From assembly GCF_004345855.1 (NCBI RefSeq), contig NZ_SLXN01000009.1, positions 62,001 to 126,000 of the forward strand: a stretch of DNA of 64,000 nt, in the 5' to 3' direction. Positions 1-9,024 of the stretch are shown piece by piece; position 1 is the stretch's first letter, and each line of letters opens with the position of its first letter. The position numbers and the translations under genes are program-made. The notes beneath the pieces are model-generated. The model was not told where the DNA came from and did not search any database. It worked only from the letters and a program-made list of their open reading frames with translations. This DNA is from Sphingomonas sp. BK235. Its GTDB lineage: Bacteria; Pseudomonadota; Alphaproteobacteria; Sphingomonadales; Sphingomonadaceae.

Positions 1-164
1 CTCCACCGACGGCACCGGGCGCGCCGCCGCTTCTCGCGCGGATGTGGCACGATATCCCGCCGCCTGTCGACGGCGCGCGCGGGGGCAAGTCTGTGTTGCG
101 CGCGGCGGCGCTACCGCCGGCGCGGCGGATCGCGGACAGCAGCGGCACCCAGCAGGAGCCCGAT

Positions 165-557
165 ATGATCCACCCCATCCACGCCGCGACGCTCGACCGG
201 CTCGCCGCCACGCTCGACCGCGACGCCCCTGTCGTCATGCTCAACCTGCTGCGCTTCGACCCCGCGGGCGGGCAGGCGCGCTATTTCGGCGACTATGTCC
301 CCGCCTTCCGCCGCATCGCCGCCGCGCTGGGGATCGAGGGGATCGCGCCGCTCTGGAGCGGCGCGGTCGCCGCCCCGCTCGCCGCGCCCGCGGGCGAGGC
401 ATGGGACGCGGTGGTGCTGGTGCGCTATCCGCGACTGGCGGACTTCGCCGCGATCGTTTCCAGCGCGGCCTATCGCCGCGACGCCGCGCCGCACCGCGAG
501 GCGGCGTTGCACGACTGGCGGCTGATCGCGCAGACCGAGCTGGCGCGCGCGGCCTAG
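165..557 (+). CDS. DUF1330-like small protein (copy 1)
   Basis: Predicted 130-residue cytoplasmic protein resembling the DUF1330 family (dimeric alpha+beta-barrel fold); its reaction is unknown. The signature VVMLNLLRF is at residues 23-31, followed by GG..RYF and later by the strand WDAVVLVRYPRLADF. ATG 165 is chosen because GGAG lies 6 nt upstream; the frame stays open further 5' without a ribosome site. A second homologue at 5706-6077 carries the same two blocks, so these are paralogues about 5 kb apart. The first 164 bases of the window show no other supportable gene. Family assignment is fairly secure, function is not. Confidence 0.75.
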   Translation: MIHPIHAATLDRLAATLDRDAPVVMLNLLRFDPAGGQARYFGDYVPAFRRIAAALGIEGIAPLWSGAVAAPLAAPAGEAWDAVVLVRYPRLADFAAIVSSAAYRRDAAPHREAALHDWRLIAQTELARAA

Positions 558-598
558 CGCCGGCGCCAGCCCGGTTGAAATCGAGCAATGGGAAGGGC

Positions 599-1126
599 TT
601 AGCGCCTCAAGTCGTTGGTGCGGTAGAAGGCCGCCAGTGCGCCGCCCGTTACAATCTGCATCTTGGGCAGGCTGATGCCAGCGGTCATAGCGCGATAGCG
701 GATGCGGTTAGCTCTAGTTGCGACGACGATGTGCCGGATCATGTCCCATTTCACGCTATCGCGACCGCCCTCCAGAGCGCCGCGCCGATCGCGCTCGAAC
801 CAGCAGCGTCGAATGTACCTATACAGGCTGGTTGTCGTTGGAACGTCGAGAAGAATGAAGCCGGTCGCTCGTTTCAGCCGTTGCGGGAGCAGCCGGGAAT
901 AGTTGCCGTCGATCACCCAGCGGTCGCCAGTGATGGCCTTGTCGTGAAGCGCGGCAAAATCCTCTGGCGGTCGTGGAACCCAGTCGGTGTGCGGAAGATG
1001 GTGTAGCTGGTCGAGGTGAACAACCTCCAACCCTCTCGCTCGCCCGATGGCCTCCGCCAATGTGGACTTACCGCTGTTCGATGGCCCCATGATACAGATG
1101 CGTGTTCCTAGATCGTCCAGCTTCAT
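599..1126 (-). CDS. P-loop ATPase / adenylate-kinase-like protein
   Basis: Small nucleotide-binding protein of about 175 residues. A Walker A loop GPSNSGKST sits near residues 13-21, directly after the first hydrophobic strand (TRICIM), and is followed by helix LAEAIGRARG and the HLDQLHH segment typical of adenylate-kinase-like and FlaR-type topology-modulation P-loop proteins. WVIDGNYSR and a hydrophobic FILLDVP strand (Walker B-like) follow. ATG 1126 places the usual short lead before the P-loop; ATG 1144 in frame is an alternative, and neither has a strong ribosome site. It lies 95 nt downstream of the LysR gene on the same strand. Its substrate is unknown. Confidence 0.75.
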   Translation of the reverse strand: MKLDDLGTRICIMGPSNSGKSTLAEAIGRARGLEVVHLDQLHHLPHTDWVPRPPEDFAALHDKAITGDRWVIDGNYSRLLPQRLKRATGFILLDVPTTTSLYRYIRRCWFERDRRGALEGGRDSVKWDMIRHIVVATRANRIRYRAMTAGISLPKMQIVTGGALAAFYRTNDLRR

Positions 1127-1221
1127 GGCACCGACGTACCTCATCGCTTCGCTAATATAATCGCGCCACCGCGCCCGCGGGAGCACCGCGCCGGTTCGCA
1201 CCGGATCTGTTACCCCTGAGC

Positions 1222-2148
1222 TCAGACGTCGAGCGCGGGGGTGTGGCGCCGCAGGAAGCCGATCAGCTGCTCGACCCGCGGCAGCGTCAGCCGGGTGTCG
1301 CGCCGCAGCAGCGTCACCGCGGTGGCGGTGTCGCGCCAGCCGCGCAGCAGCTCCACCATCTCGCCCGCGCGCAGCGCCTCGGCGGCGAGGAACAGCGGCG
1401 CGCAGGCGATGCCGACGCCGTCGCGCGCGGCGCGCCACCCCGCCTCGCCGTCGTCGAACACCAGCTGCGGGTCGGGGGTCAGCCGCTGCGCCGCGCCGGT
1501 GTCGGGCGCGCGGAAGCGCCAGTGGCGCACCAGCCCGTCGTCGCTCGCGCGGAAGCCGATCAGCCGGTGCCCGTGCAGCGCCTCCGGCGTGTCAGGCACC
1601 GTCCGCCCCGCGAGATAGGCGGGCGCGGCGCAGACCACCCAGGGCGAGACGAACCAGGGCTGACGCACGTGCCCCGGCACGTCGTCGAGCGGCCCGGTGC
1701 GGATCGCGAGGTCGATGCCATGGTCGGCGAGGTCGAGCCGCTCGTTGCTCGATCGCAGGTCGAGCCGCAGCGCGGGCAGCTCGCGCGCGAGCGCGGGGAG
1801 CAGCGGGACGAGGCAATGCCGCAGCAGCGCGACCGGCGCGGTGAGCCGTACCCAGCCGCCGTCGGCGTCGCGCCGCGCCCCCAGCGTGCGCGCGGCCTCG
1901 CCCATCGCGTGCAGCGCCGCGCGCGCGGGCGCGACCAGCGCCTCGCCTTCCGCGGTGGGGGAGGTGGCATGGGTCGAGCGGTGGAGCAGCTTGACCCCGT
2001 GCGCCGCCTCGAGCCGCGCGATCGTCTTGGACACCACCGGCGTGGCCAGCCCGAGCCGCCGCCCCGCCGCGGCGAAGCTGCCCGCGTCGACGATGGCGAG
2101 GAAACAGCGCAGCTGCGCGAGCGACAGATCGGGCGGGGTCACGGCCAT
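1222..2148 (-). CDS. LysR-family transcriptional regulator
   Basis: DNA-binding regulator of 308 residues, the usual LysR length. The N-terminal winged helix (residues 8-67) shows LRCFLAIVDAGSFAAAGRRL and the recognition helix TPVVSKTIARLE. The rest is a type 2 periplasmic-binding-fold effector domain beginning GWVRLTAPVALLRHCLVP, as in the CrgA/DmlR subgroup, with the conserved DLAIRTGPLDD loop. It is divergent from the membrane protein gene at 2258, so that 110-nt gap is the natural place for its operator. The effector is unknown. Confidence 0.9.
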   Translation of the reverse strand: MAVTPPDLSLAQLRCFLAIVDAGSFAAAGRRLGLATPVVSKTIARLEAAHGVKLLHRSTHATSPTAEGEALVAPARAALHAMGEAARTLGARRDADGGWVRLTAPVALLRHCLVPLLPALARELPALRLDLRSSNERLDLADHGIDLAIRTGPLDDVPGHVRQPWFVSPWVVCAAPAYLAGRTVPDTPEALHGHRLIGFRASDDGLVRHWRFRAPDTGAAQRLTPDPQLVFDDGEAGWRAARDGVGIACAPLFLAAEALRAGEMVELLRGWRDTATAVTLLRRDTRLTLPRVEQLIGFLRRHTPALDV

Positions 2149-2257
2149 GCGACGCGATCCTAGGGGCTTGGCCGGGCGCGAGGGAAGGGGGCAGGGGGAA
2201 AGGGGGAGGCGGCGGAACGCGATGGACCCGCGCGCCGAAGCGCGGCATCATCGCGGC

Positions 2258-3022
2258 ATGACCGATGACCCCGATCAGCGCGGGCCGATGATCGATCGCG
2301 CGCGCGACGTCGCGACCGGCCTCGCCGAGGTCGGGCTCGGCCGCGCCGAGGAACTGTTGCGCCGCCTCTCGCCCGAGGGGCGCGAACAGGCGCGGCGCGA
2401 GCGCGCGGCGCGCGCGCGGCGGCAGCAGCGCCTGCTGGTGCGGCTCGCGCTCGCCGCGGCCGCCGCGCTGCTCGCCTGGGCGCTGCTCGCGCTGGTCGCC
2501 CCCGCGGCGGTGGCGCTGCTGGTCGCGGCGGCGCTGATGCTGGCGCTGACCGTGCTGGTCACGCTGCGCGCCGCGCCGCGCGCGCCGGGGCGCGAGGCGC
2601 TGGCGGGCGCGGCGCTGCCCGGGCTGGCGGAGGAGGCGAGCGTCTGGCTCGCGGCGCAGCGGCGCGGGCTGCCGCCCCCCGCGGTGCGGCTCGCCGACGC
2701 GCTGGACGCGCGGATCGCGCAGCTCGCGCCGCAGCTGGCCCGGCTCGACCCGCGCAGCCCCGCGGCGGAGTCGCTGCGCCGGCTGATCGCGCAGGAGCTG
2801 CCTGCCTTGGTCGACGGCTGGCGCGCGGTGCCGGTCGCGGCGCGGCGCGCGCGCCACGCCGACGGGCGCACCCCGGACGAGCATCTCGTCAACGGGCTGC
2901 GGCTGATCGACGCCGAGCTGGCGCGCGCGGAGGAGCAGTTCGGGCACGACCCGCGCGATCACATCGCGGTGCAGGGACGCTATCTCGAGCTCAAATACGA
3001 CAAGGACGACCGGCTGGGCTGA
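2258..3022 (+). CDS. Predicted two-helix membrane protein, unknown function
   Basis: Unrecognised protein of 254 residues. A charged amphipathic N-terminus rich in Arg/Glu (residues 1-60) is followed by two adjacent hydrophobic stretches (about residues 63-105) and a long helical cytoplasmic region with Leu heptads (IAQLAPQLARLDP) ending in YLELKYDKDDRLG. The order of helical lead, hairpin of two membrane segments and soluble helical domain resembles XpaC/halogen-hydrolase-annotated proteins, but this is only a weak impression. ATG 2222 in frame, behind a long purine tract, is an alternative start adding 12 residues. It is divergent from the LysR gene. Confidence 0.65.
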   Translation: MTDDPDQRGPMIDRARDVATGLAEVGLGRAEELLRRLSPEGREQARRERAARARRQQRLLVRLALAAAAALLAWALLALVAPAAVALLVAAALMLALTVLVTLRAAPRAPGREALAGAALPGLAEEASVWLAAQRRGLPPPAVRLADALDARIAQLAPQLARLDPRSPAAESLRRLIAQELPALVDGWRAVPVAARRARHADGRTPDEHLVNGLRLIDAELARAEEQFGHDPRDHIAVQGRYLELKYDKDDRLG

Positions 3023-3181
3023 CGCGCGCGGCGGGGGAGCGGAGCGCGATCGGGTCCGTCGTCGCGGCGCGGCGCCGTTCCGGGTCGTCCGCGGCTTGTC
3101 GCGTCGGGCGGCACGAACAACAGCGCATCGCCGCGGCGCGGTGCGATCGCCCCGGCGACAGCGCGGGTGGGAGGACGAGCG

Positions 3182-4165
3182 ATGGACGGGACGGCGCGCG
3201 GGCACGACCGCGACCATGCGCTGGGCATCGCCTGCGGCGCCGGCGCGGGGGCGCTGTGGGGGCTGGTGTTCCTCGCGCCCGCGCTGGCGCACGACGCCAC
3301 CCCGCTCCAGCTCGCGGTGGGGCGTTATCTCGCCTTCGGGCTGCTGTCGGTGGCGTTGCTGGGGCGGCGCGGGCGCGCGCTCGCCGCCTCGCTCCACCGC
3401 CGCGACCTCTGGTGGCTGGCCGCGCTCGCGCTGAGCGGCAACACGCTCTATTACGTGCTGCTCTCGACCGCGGTGCAGCAGGGCGGGATCGCGATGACCG
3501 CGCTGGTGATCGGCTTCCTCCCGGTGACGGTGACGATCATCGGCAGCCGCGAGGCCGGCGCGGTGCCGCTGGCGCGGCTCGCCCCCGCGCTGCTGCTGTG
3601 CGCCGCGGGCGCGCTGTGCATCGGCTGGCCGGCGCTCGCCACGGCCGGCGGCGCGGCGCGCGCGCCGGGCGGCGCGGGGGCGCTGGCCGGCCTGGTCTGC
3701 GCGGTCGGCGCGCTCGTCGCCTGGACGCTCTATGCGGTGGGCAACAGCCGCTGCCTGGCGCGGCTGACGCGCGTCTCGGTCCACGAGTGGAACCTGCTCG
3801 TCGGCGTCGCCACCGGGGTGCAGGCGCTCGCGCTGCTGCCGTTCGCGCTCGTGCCGGGGGCGGGACCGCGCGAGCCGGCGGGGTGGCTGCGGCTCGGCGG
3901 CGTGTCGATCGCGGTCGCGCTGCTCGCGTCGGTGGCGGGCAACGCGCTGTGGAACCGGATGAGCCGGCTGTTGCCGCTGACGCTGGCGGGCCAGATGATC
4001 CTGTTCGAGACGCTGTTCGCGCTGGTCTATGCCTGGTGGTGGGAGCGGCGCCTGCCGCGCCCGCTCGAGCTGCTGGCGCTAATGCTGGTGGTGGCCGGCG
4101 TGCTGAGCTGCCTCGCCGCGCATCGCGCGCCGCGTCTCTTGTCAGCGGCCGGTGCGCGGGAGTAG
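3182..4165 (+). CDS. EamA/DMT-superfamily transporter
   Basis: Inner-membrane permease of 327 residues with about ten hydrophobic segments, matching the duplicated five-helix EamA architecture. Helix 1 (GIACGAGAGALWGLVFLAP) and the motif LSGNTLYYVLLSTAVQQGGIAMTAL are typical of metabolite exporters of this superfamily. The C-terminal repeat has the usual FETLFALVYAWWWERRLPRP block. ATG 3182 is preceded by GGGAGG 7 nt away. A GTG 15 nt upstream is in frame but lacks a ribosome site. The substrate cannot be predicted. The gene at 4177 follows after 11 nt and is probably co-transcribed. Confidence 0.88.
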   Translation: MDGTARGHDRDHALGIACGAGAGALWGLVFLAPALAHDATPLQLAVGRYLAFGLLSVALLGRRGRALAASLHRRDLWWLAALALSGNTLYYVLLSTAVQQGGIAMTALVIGFLPVTVTIIGSREAGAVPLARLAPALLLCAAGALCIGWPALATAGGAARAPGGAGALAGLVCAVGALVAWTLYAVGNSRCLARLTRVSVHEWNLLVGVATGVQALALLPFALVPGAGPREPAGWLRLGGVSIAVALLASVAGNALWNRMSRLLPLTLAGQMILFETLFALVYAWWWERRLPRPLELLALMLVVAGVLSCLAAHRAPRLLSAAGARE

Positions 4166-4176
4166 GCGCGACGGTC

Positions 4177-4602
4177 ATGACGAAAGGTTTCTCCCTGCCG
4201 GTGCTGGCGCTGGTCGCGGTGGCGAGCGCGGGCGCGGCGCAGCGCCCGGCCTCGGTCGAGCGGCAGTGGACGCGCTGCCGCGCGATCGCGGGCGATGCCG
4301 CGCGGCTGGCCTGCTACGACGCGATCGCCGCCACCCCGCCGCGCCCCGGCGCGACCACGCGCGTCCCGCCCGAGATCGAGGAAGGGCCGCTGACGTCGAC
4401 GCTGCGCGCGGCCTCCTATCGCGTGCCGGGGGGCTGGACCTTCGTGCTCGCCGACGGCACGCGCTGGACCCAGACCGACGACACGCCGATCGCGCGCCGC
4501 CCGGTCGCGGGCGACGCGGTCGAGGTGCGCCGGGGCATGCTCGGCAGCTTCCGCCTGCGGCTCAAGAACGGCCAGGCGGTCAAGGTGAAGCCGCTGCCCT
4601 GA
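4177..4602 (+). CDS. Exported hypothetical protein with CxxI...LACYD motif
   Basis: Unrecognised 141-residue protein. An N-terminal signal peptide (about residues 1-22, FSLPVLALVAVASAGAAQ) suggests export to the periplasm. It is followed by WTRCRAIAGDAARLACYDA, a paired-cysteine helix seen in many exported alphaproteobacterial proteins of unknown role. The C-terminal half reads like a small all-beta domain (WTFVLADGTRWTQTDD...VEVRRGMLGSFRLRL). It follows the EamA transporter after 11 nt and probably shares its transcript. Confidence 0.7.
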   Translation: MTKGFSLPVLALVAVASAGAAQRPASVERQWTRCRAIAGDAARLACYDAIAATPPRPGATTRVPPEIEEGPLTSTLRAASYRVPGGWTFVLADGTRWTQTDDTPIARRPVAGDAVEVRRGMLGSFRLRLKNGQAVKVKPLP

Positions 4603-4937
4603 GGCGCGGCGCGCGTCAGGAGAAGACGATCACCGGCGCGAAGCCGCGCGCCGCGCTGCCGCCATGCGCCGCGCTCCGGGCGAGCCGCCGCAGTCCGGCA
4701 CGGCCGTCGCGGCGTGCGACATGTGCCGCGCAGAAGGCGCGAAAGGCGGGCTCGTCGCTCAGCATCGTGGTCGGCACGGCGGCATCGTCTCCTCGCGGCC
4801 GGGACGGCCGCGTCGCCGTCCCGCTGCGCGCGCCGGATTGCGCGAACATGGCGTGCGTTGCCGGCCGGTCGCGCCGCGCGGTATAGGCGCCGCCGGCGTG
4901 GCGTTCCCGCCGACCCGCCCCCGGAGAGCTGCCGCCG
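4603..4937. other. 335-nt gap before the WYL regulator
   Basis: No securely supportable gene. One weak candidate lies on the minus strand at 4616-4777: a GTG-initiated frame of 53 codons (MPTTMLSDEPAFRAFC..., ending APVIVFS) with GAGGAG about 11 nt upstream, which would be divergent from the regulator at 4938. The rest presumably carries the regulator promoter. Confidence 0.3.
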
Positions 4938-5657
4938 ATGTCGAGGACGAGCCGCCTGTTCGAGCTGATCGGCGTGTTGCGCGCGCGGCGCACGCCGGTC
5001 ACCGCGACCGACCTGTCGGAAGCGCTCGGCGTGTCGCCGCGCAGCATCTATCGCGACATCGAGACGCTGCGCGGGCTGGGCGCGCCGATCGCGGGGCAGG
5101 CGGGGATCGGCTATCAACTGGGCGCGGGCTTCTTCCTGCCGCCGCTGGCCTTCTCGCCGGACGAGCTCGACGTGCTGATCCTCGGGCTCGGCTGGGTGCG
5201 CGAGCGCGCCGACGCGACGCTGGTGGCGAGCGGCGAGAGCGCGCTCGCCAAGATCCTGTCGGCGCGCGGCGGCGATGCTCTGGGCGAGGCGAGCTCCCCC
5301 GCGCTGCTCGCCGCCGCCTCGCTGTCGCGCCGCGCCGACCCGCCGCAGGTGGCGACGCTGCGCGACGCGATCCGCCGCCAGCGCAAGCTCGCGATCCATT
5401 ATGCCGATGCCGCGGGGACGCCATCCGAGCGGATCGTCTGGCCGATCGCGATCGTCTATTTCGACGACGCGCGCGTGCTGGCGGCCTGGTGCGAGCGGCG
5501 CGACGCCTTCCGCCACTTCCGCGTCGACCGCATCGCCGCGGCGACACTCCTCGACCAGCGCTATCCCGGCCGCCGCCACGCGCTCTACACGCGCTGGCGC
5601 GCGCAGGACCGCGACTGGCGCGCCTTGCTGACGGTTTCTGACAGGACAGCCGGATAG
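4938..5657 (+). CDS. YafY-type HTH/WYL-domain transcriptional regulator
   Basis: Regulator of 239 residues with an N-terminal winged helix (RLFELIGVLRARRTPVTATDL, recognition helix VSPRSIYRDIETLRGLG at about residues 34-50) and a C-terminal WYL-type ligand domain. The hallmark region reads IVWPIAIVYFDDARVLAAW followed by CERRDAFRHFRVDRI, so the eponymous W-Y-L is only loosely kept. It sits 48 nt upstream of, and co-directional with, the DUF1330-like gene at 5706. The likely reading is a small operon in which the regulator controls that gene, but no operator was identified. Confidence 0.85.
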   Translation: MSRTSRLFELIGVLRARRTPVTATDLSEALGVSPRSIYRDIETLRGLGAPIAGQAGIGYQLGAGFFLPPLAFSPDELDVLILGLGWVRERADATLVASGESALAKILSARGGDALGEASSPALLAAASLSRRADPPQVATLRDAIRRQRKLAIHYADAAGTPSERIVWPIAIVYFDDARVLAAWCERRDAFRHFRVDRIAAATLLDQRYPGRRHALYTRWRAQDRDWRALLTVSDRTAG

Positions 5658-5705
5658 GGATCGCCGCGGCGCCCAGGTTCGGGCGCCGCCATGGAGCGAG
5701 ATCAG

Positions 5706-6077
5706 ATGGTTGCTTTCTCACCCGACGTGTTCGCGGCGTTTCTGGCGGAGGACGACGACCAACCCGTCGTGATGCTCAACCTGCTGCGCTTCGCGCCCGA
5801 CGGCGGCCGCGCGCGCTACGACACCTATCTGGGCATGGCGCGGCCGATCCTGGCGCGCTTCGGGGCGGGGATCGTTCTCGGCGGCGAGGGGCTGGCGGTG
5901 CTGACCACCGGGACCGAGCGCGGCTGGGACGCGGTGGTGCTGGTGCGCTATCCGACGCGCGCCGCGTTCAAGGCGATGGTCGACGATCCCGAATATCAGC
6001 GTGCCTTCGCGGTGGGCCAGTCGGCGATCGCCGACATCGTGCTGCAACCGCTGCGGCCGAGCGACGCGCTGAGCTGA
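5706..6077 (+). CDS. DUF1330-like small protein (copy 2)
   Basis: Paralogue of the protein at 165-557: 123 residues with QPVVMLNLLRFAPDGGRARY near residues 20-40 and WDAVVLVRYPTRAAFKAM in the middle. The same family and the same lack of a known reaction apply. ATG 5706 is favoured because GGAG lies 9 nt upstream; an ATG at 5691 overlaps that ribosome site and is unlikely. It follows the WYL regulator and ends 28 nt before the convergent chemotaxis receptor gene, with a GC-rich hairpin between. Confidence 0.75.
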   Translation: MVAFSPDVFAAFLAEDDDQPVVMLNLLRFAPDGGRARYDTYLGMARPILARFGAGIVLGGEGLAVLTTGTERGWDAVVLVRYPTRAAFKAMVDDPEYQRAFAVGQSAIADIVLQPLRPSDALS

Positions 6078-6082
6078 ACCGC

Positions 6083-6103
6083 CGGGGGCGGGCGCGGCCC
6101 CCG
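6083..6103. terminator. Hairpin between convergent genes
   Basis: Perfect 7-bp stem CGGGGGC/GCCCCCG (6083-6089 and 6097-6103) with a 7-nt loop, lying between the stops of the convergent genes ending at 6077 and 6105. There is no T-tract, so it is only a candidate bidirectional terminator. Confidence 0.45.
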
Positions 6104-6104
6104 C

Positions 6105-7997
6105 TCAGCGCTCGCCGGCGCGGCGGCGGAGCTCCTCGACGAACGTGTCGATGCGCGCGTCCAGTTCGGTGGCGCGCTGGCGCACGCGATGGCCGATCAC
6201 GCGCGTGCCGTCGGCCGCGTCGGCCAGCGTCAGCGCGGCATGCGCGATCAGCTCGACCGTGTCCGAGGTCGCGTTGGCGTTGGTCTCCACCTCGGCGGTG
6301 ACCGCGTGGATCCGCGCCGCCTCCGCCTCGTGCCGCTCCACCGCGGCCAGGCTGCTGCGGAACGAGTCGGACAGGCTGGTCAGCAGCGCGTGGACGCTGT
6401 CGACCAGCTGCGCGGTCGCGCCGCTCGCCTCCTCGATCCGCTGCACCGCGGTGGCGATCGAGGTGGTGGTGGTGGCGATCTGGTTGGCCAGCCCCTTCAC
6501 CTCGGCCGCCACCACCGCGAAGCCCTGGCCCTGCGCCCCCGCGCGCGCCGCCTCGATCGTGGCGTTGAGCGCGAGCATGTTGGTGCGCGCCGCGATCTCG
6601 CCGATCAGCCCCGCCGCGGCGCCCACCCCGGCGACCTCCTGGCGCAGCAGCAGCTGGCGCTGCTGCGCGTGGCTGGCCTCGCGGATGCTCGAGCGGATCC
6701 CCGCCTCATGCCCGCGCGCGTCGGTCTGGATCGTGCGCACCGCGGCGAGCAGGCGCGCGAGCGAGGCGGCGATCGTGTTGGTGTTGGTCACCGTCAGCGC
6801 GCTGCGCTCGCGCGCCGATCCGGCATGATCGGTCTGGAGCGACACCATCGTCTTGGCCGCGCCGACGCGCTCGTCGAGCGCGGAGGCGTCGAGCACCAGT
6901 TGCGCCGATATGTCGCCGATCGACGCCGACAGCGCGTCCGCGATCTGGCGCGTCACCGCGCGATGCTCCTCGAGGTGGAGGCGGTCGCGCTCGCGCTCGC
7001 GCTGCTGCGCGGTGGCCAGCGCGGCACCGGCCTGTTCGGCACGCGCGCGCGCCGCCTCGGTGGCGCGATGCGCTTCCTCGGCGAGGTGGAGCGCGCGCTC
7101 GGCGGCGCGGGCATGGTCGCCGGCGGCGCGGGTCTCCTCGACCAGCCGGCGCTCGCCGGTGACGATGCGCAGCACCAGCGCGATGCTGAGCAGCAGCAGC
7201 ACGATCCCGCCCAGCGCGAGCGGCAGCGCGAGCCGGCGCAGCACCAGCGACCCCGGGCGATGGTCGCGCCACTCGATCGTCGCGAGCGGCGGCTCGCCGG
7301 GATTGCCGAGTCCGTAGGAGGCGCTGCCCGGTCGCGCCACCGCGCCGGGGCGGACGCGCAGCGCGTGCAGCCCGAACATCGGCGCGAGATTGGACAGGTT
7401 GAGCGTCGCCAGTGGCGCGATCAGCACGAGATAGCGCGGCGGGCCGGGCAGCGCGCGCGCGGCGTCCTTGTAGCGCACCACCCCCGCGGTGACGACGACG
7501 AGCCGGCCGCGGATCACGAGGAACAGCGCGCGCGGCTTCGCGCCGGCATAATGCGCCGGGTCGCGCGGCAGCAGCCCGAGCACGCGCGGCAGCGACGCGC
7601 CCAGCGTCGCGGCGAGGTCGCCGCCGGGCGAGCCTTCCGGATGCACCGCCAGCAGCGTGGTGCCGCGCGCGTCGATCAGGAAGGTGGGGGCGTTGCTGCT
7701 GGTGACGATGGTGCGGACCCAGGCCGCGTCGGGCACGCCGTAGAGATGCGCCACCGCATCGTCCCAGGCGGTGACCGCGGCGACCGACTCGCTGAGCGAC
7801 TGGAGATCGCGCTGGAGCGCGCCGCGCACCATCTGGACGCGCTCGGACGAGCCCTGCGCGTTCATCGCCGCGGTCAGCCCGGCGACGATCACCGCGAAGG
7901 CGGCGACGACGACGAACAGCAGCAGCGCGAGCTGGAACACCGTCGCCGATCGCCAGGCGGGGCGCGCTCCTTCGGCGGATCGTCCTGCTCTCTCCAT
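6105..7997 (-). CDS. Methyl-accepting chemotaxis protein with CHASE4-like sensor
   Basis: Transmembrane chemoreceptor of about 630 residues. A first membrane helix (TVFQLALLLFVVVAAFAVIVA, near residue 20) precedes an extracytoplasmic domain resembling CHASE4 (DLQSLSESVAAVTAWDDAVAHLY). A second helix follows (LALPLALGGIVLLLLSIALVL), then a long coiled coil and the signalling domain with the conserved hairpin tip IGEIAARTNMLALNATIEAARAG...GFAVVAAEVKGLA. Several upstream in-frame starts exist (8042, 8102); 7997 is preferred because the bases beyond it are less GC-rich and look non-coding. No ribosome site is obvious. No chemotaxis genes are adjacent, so its ligand and pathway partners are unknown. 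Confidence 0.85.
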   Translation of the reverse strand: MERAGRSAEGARPAWRSATVFQLALLLFVVVAAFAVIVAGLTAAMNAQGSSERVQMVRGALQRDLQSLSESVAAVTAWDDAVAHLYGVPDAAWVRTIVTSSNAPTFLIDARGTTLLAVHPEGSPGGDLAATLGASLPRVLGLLPRDPAHYAGAKPRALFLVIRGRLVVVTAGVVRYKDAARALPGPPRYLVLIAPLATLNLSNLAPMFGLHALRVRPGAVARPGSASYGLGNPGEPPLATIEWRDHRPGSLVLRRLALPLALGGIVLLLLSIALVLRIVTGERRLVEETRAAGDHARAAERALHLAEEAHRATEAARARAEQAGAALATAQQRERERDRLHLEEHRAVTRQIADALSASIGDISAQLVLDASALDERVGAAKTMVSLQTDHAGSARERSALTVTNTNTIAASLARLLAAVRTIQTDARGHEAGIRSSIREASHAQQRQLLLRQEVAGVGAAAGLIGEIAARTNMLALNATIEAARAGAQGQGFAVVAAEVKGLANQIATTTTSIATAVQRIEEASGATAQLVDSVHALLTSLSDSFRSSLAAVERHEAEAARIHAVTAEVETNANATSDTVELIAHAALTLADAADGTRVIGHRVRQRATELDARIDTFVEELRRRAGER

Positions 7998-8128
7998 GGC
8001 TTGCACGTAATCGACGGGGGTTAAGACACGGTTGAGCAACATGCGCGGGGCGCGGGTCGCCGACCATGTTGGCGCAACGTCGGGCTGGTCTGATGCACCC
8101 ATCGACGATTCGATGAGGAGAGTTCACG

Positions 8129-8482
8129 ATGTTGATATCGCACCGTCGCGCGCGCACGCGCGCCGCCGTCGCCGCGCTCGCGGCGCTGTCCTGTGTCGCC
8201 GGCGCGGGCGGCGCCGCGGCGCAGATCGACTGGGGCCGCGCCGCGCAGCGCGAGGACCGGCGCACCTGCGAGAAGTTCGGCGCCGACGGGGGCAAGGATT
8301 ATACCCGCTGCATGCTCGCGCAGCAGCGCCGCCGCGACCAGGCGCCGCTCTACGCCGCCGAGCAGCAGCGCGCGAATGCGCAGGCGGCGCGCGACAATGT
8401 CGAGACGGTCCGCCGCATCCGCTGCAACCGCGAGGCGAAGCGCGCGCGCGAGCGCGGCGAGCGGGCGCCCTGGTGTCCGTGA
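8129..8482 (+). CDS. Exported Arg/Gln-rich small protein, unknown function
   Basis: Unrecognised 117-residue protein. A signal peptide (AAVAALAALSCVAGAGGAAAQ, about residues 12-32) is followed by a basic, helical mature part with four cysteines (RRTCEKFG, TRCMLAQQRRR, RRIRCNREAKR and the final APWCP). The start is supported by GAGGAG about 10 nt upstream. It is divergent from the chemoreceptor at 6105-7997. A periplasmic disulphide-bonded protein is a reasonable inference; no family was recognised. Confidence 0.7.
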   Translation: MLISHRRARTRAAVAALAALSCVAGAGGAAAQIDWGRAAQREDRRTCEKFGADGGKDYTRCMLAQQRRRDQAPLYAAEQQRANAQAARDNVETVRRIRCNREAKRARERGERAPWCP

Positions 8483-8583
8483 CGCCGGACGCGCGGATCG
8501 TCGCGCGCTCCTTGTATTCAGGCGTAGAATCAGGCTGATGCGCCCTGTGTGGCGGTGGGCCGTCACCGCCGCAGGGGTCGCCG

Positions 8584-9024
8584 ATGAGATTCGCCTGTTC
8601 GTCGCTCCTGCTGCTCGCCGCCTGCGGCGACATACCGCGCGACCCCGAAGGGACGCTCGACACCGTCCGCGCCACCAGGGTCATCCGCGTCGGCGCGGTC
8701 GGCGGGGCCGAGACCGGCGACGCCGCGGCGGCGCGCGCGGTGCTGCGCGGGGTCGCGGCGCGCACCGGCGCCACCCCGCGTCTCACTTATGGCACGCTCG
8801 AGCCGCTGCTGCTGCGGCTCGAGGCGGGGCAGCTCGACCTCGTCGTCGGCGCGCGCTTCGACGCCAAGAGCCCGTGGGCGACCCGCGTCGCGCTCGGCCC
8901 GGCCTATGCGCGCCGCGACGAGGCGGGCGGCGTCACCGCCGCGCATGTCGTCGCGCGCAACGGCGAGAACGGCTGGATCACGCTGGTCGCGCGCGAGACA
9001 CGCGCGCGGGCGGGGGCACGATGA
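8584..9024 (+). CDS. Half-size solute-binding-like lipoprotein
   Basis: Protein of 146 residues with a lipoprotein signal (MRFACSSLLLLAAC, lipid Cys at residue 14). The mature part resembles the first lobe of extracellular solute-binding proteins family 3: RVIRVGAVG near residue 32, a helix VLRGVAARTGATPRLTYGT, and LLRLEAGQLDLVVGARFD. It is about half the normal length of that family, which needs two lobes, so it probably does not bind solutes in the classical way. Its stop overlaps the start of the CDF transporter by 4 nt (ATGA), so the two are translationally coupled. A transporter accessory role is inferred. Confidence 0.7.
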   Translation: MRFACSSLLLLAACGDIPRDPEGTLDTVRATRVIRVGAVGGAETGDAAAARAVLRGVAARTGATPRLTYGTLEPLLLRLEAGQLDLVVGARFDAKSPWATRVALGPAYARRDEAGGVTAAHVVARNGENGWITLVARETRARAGAR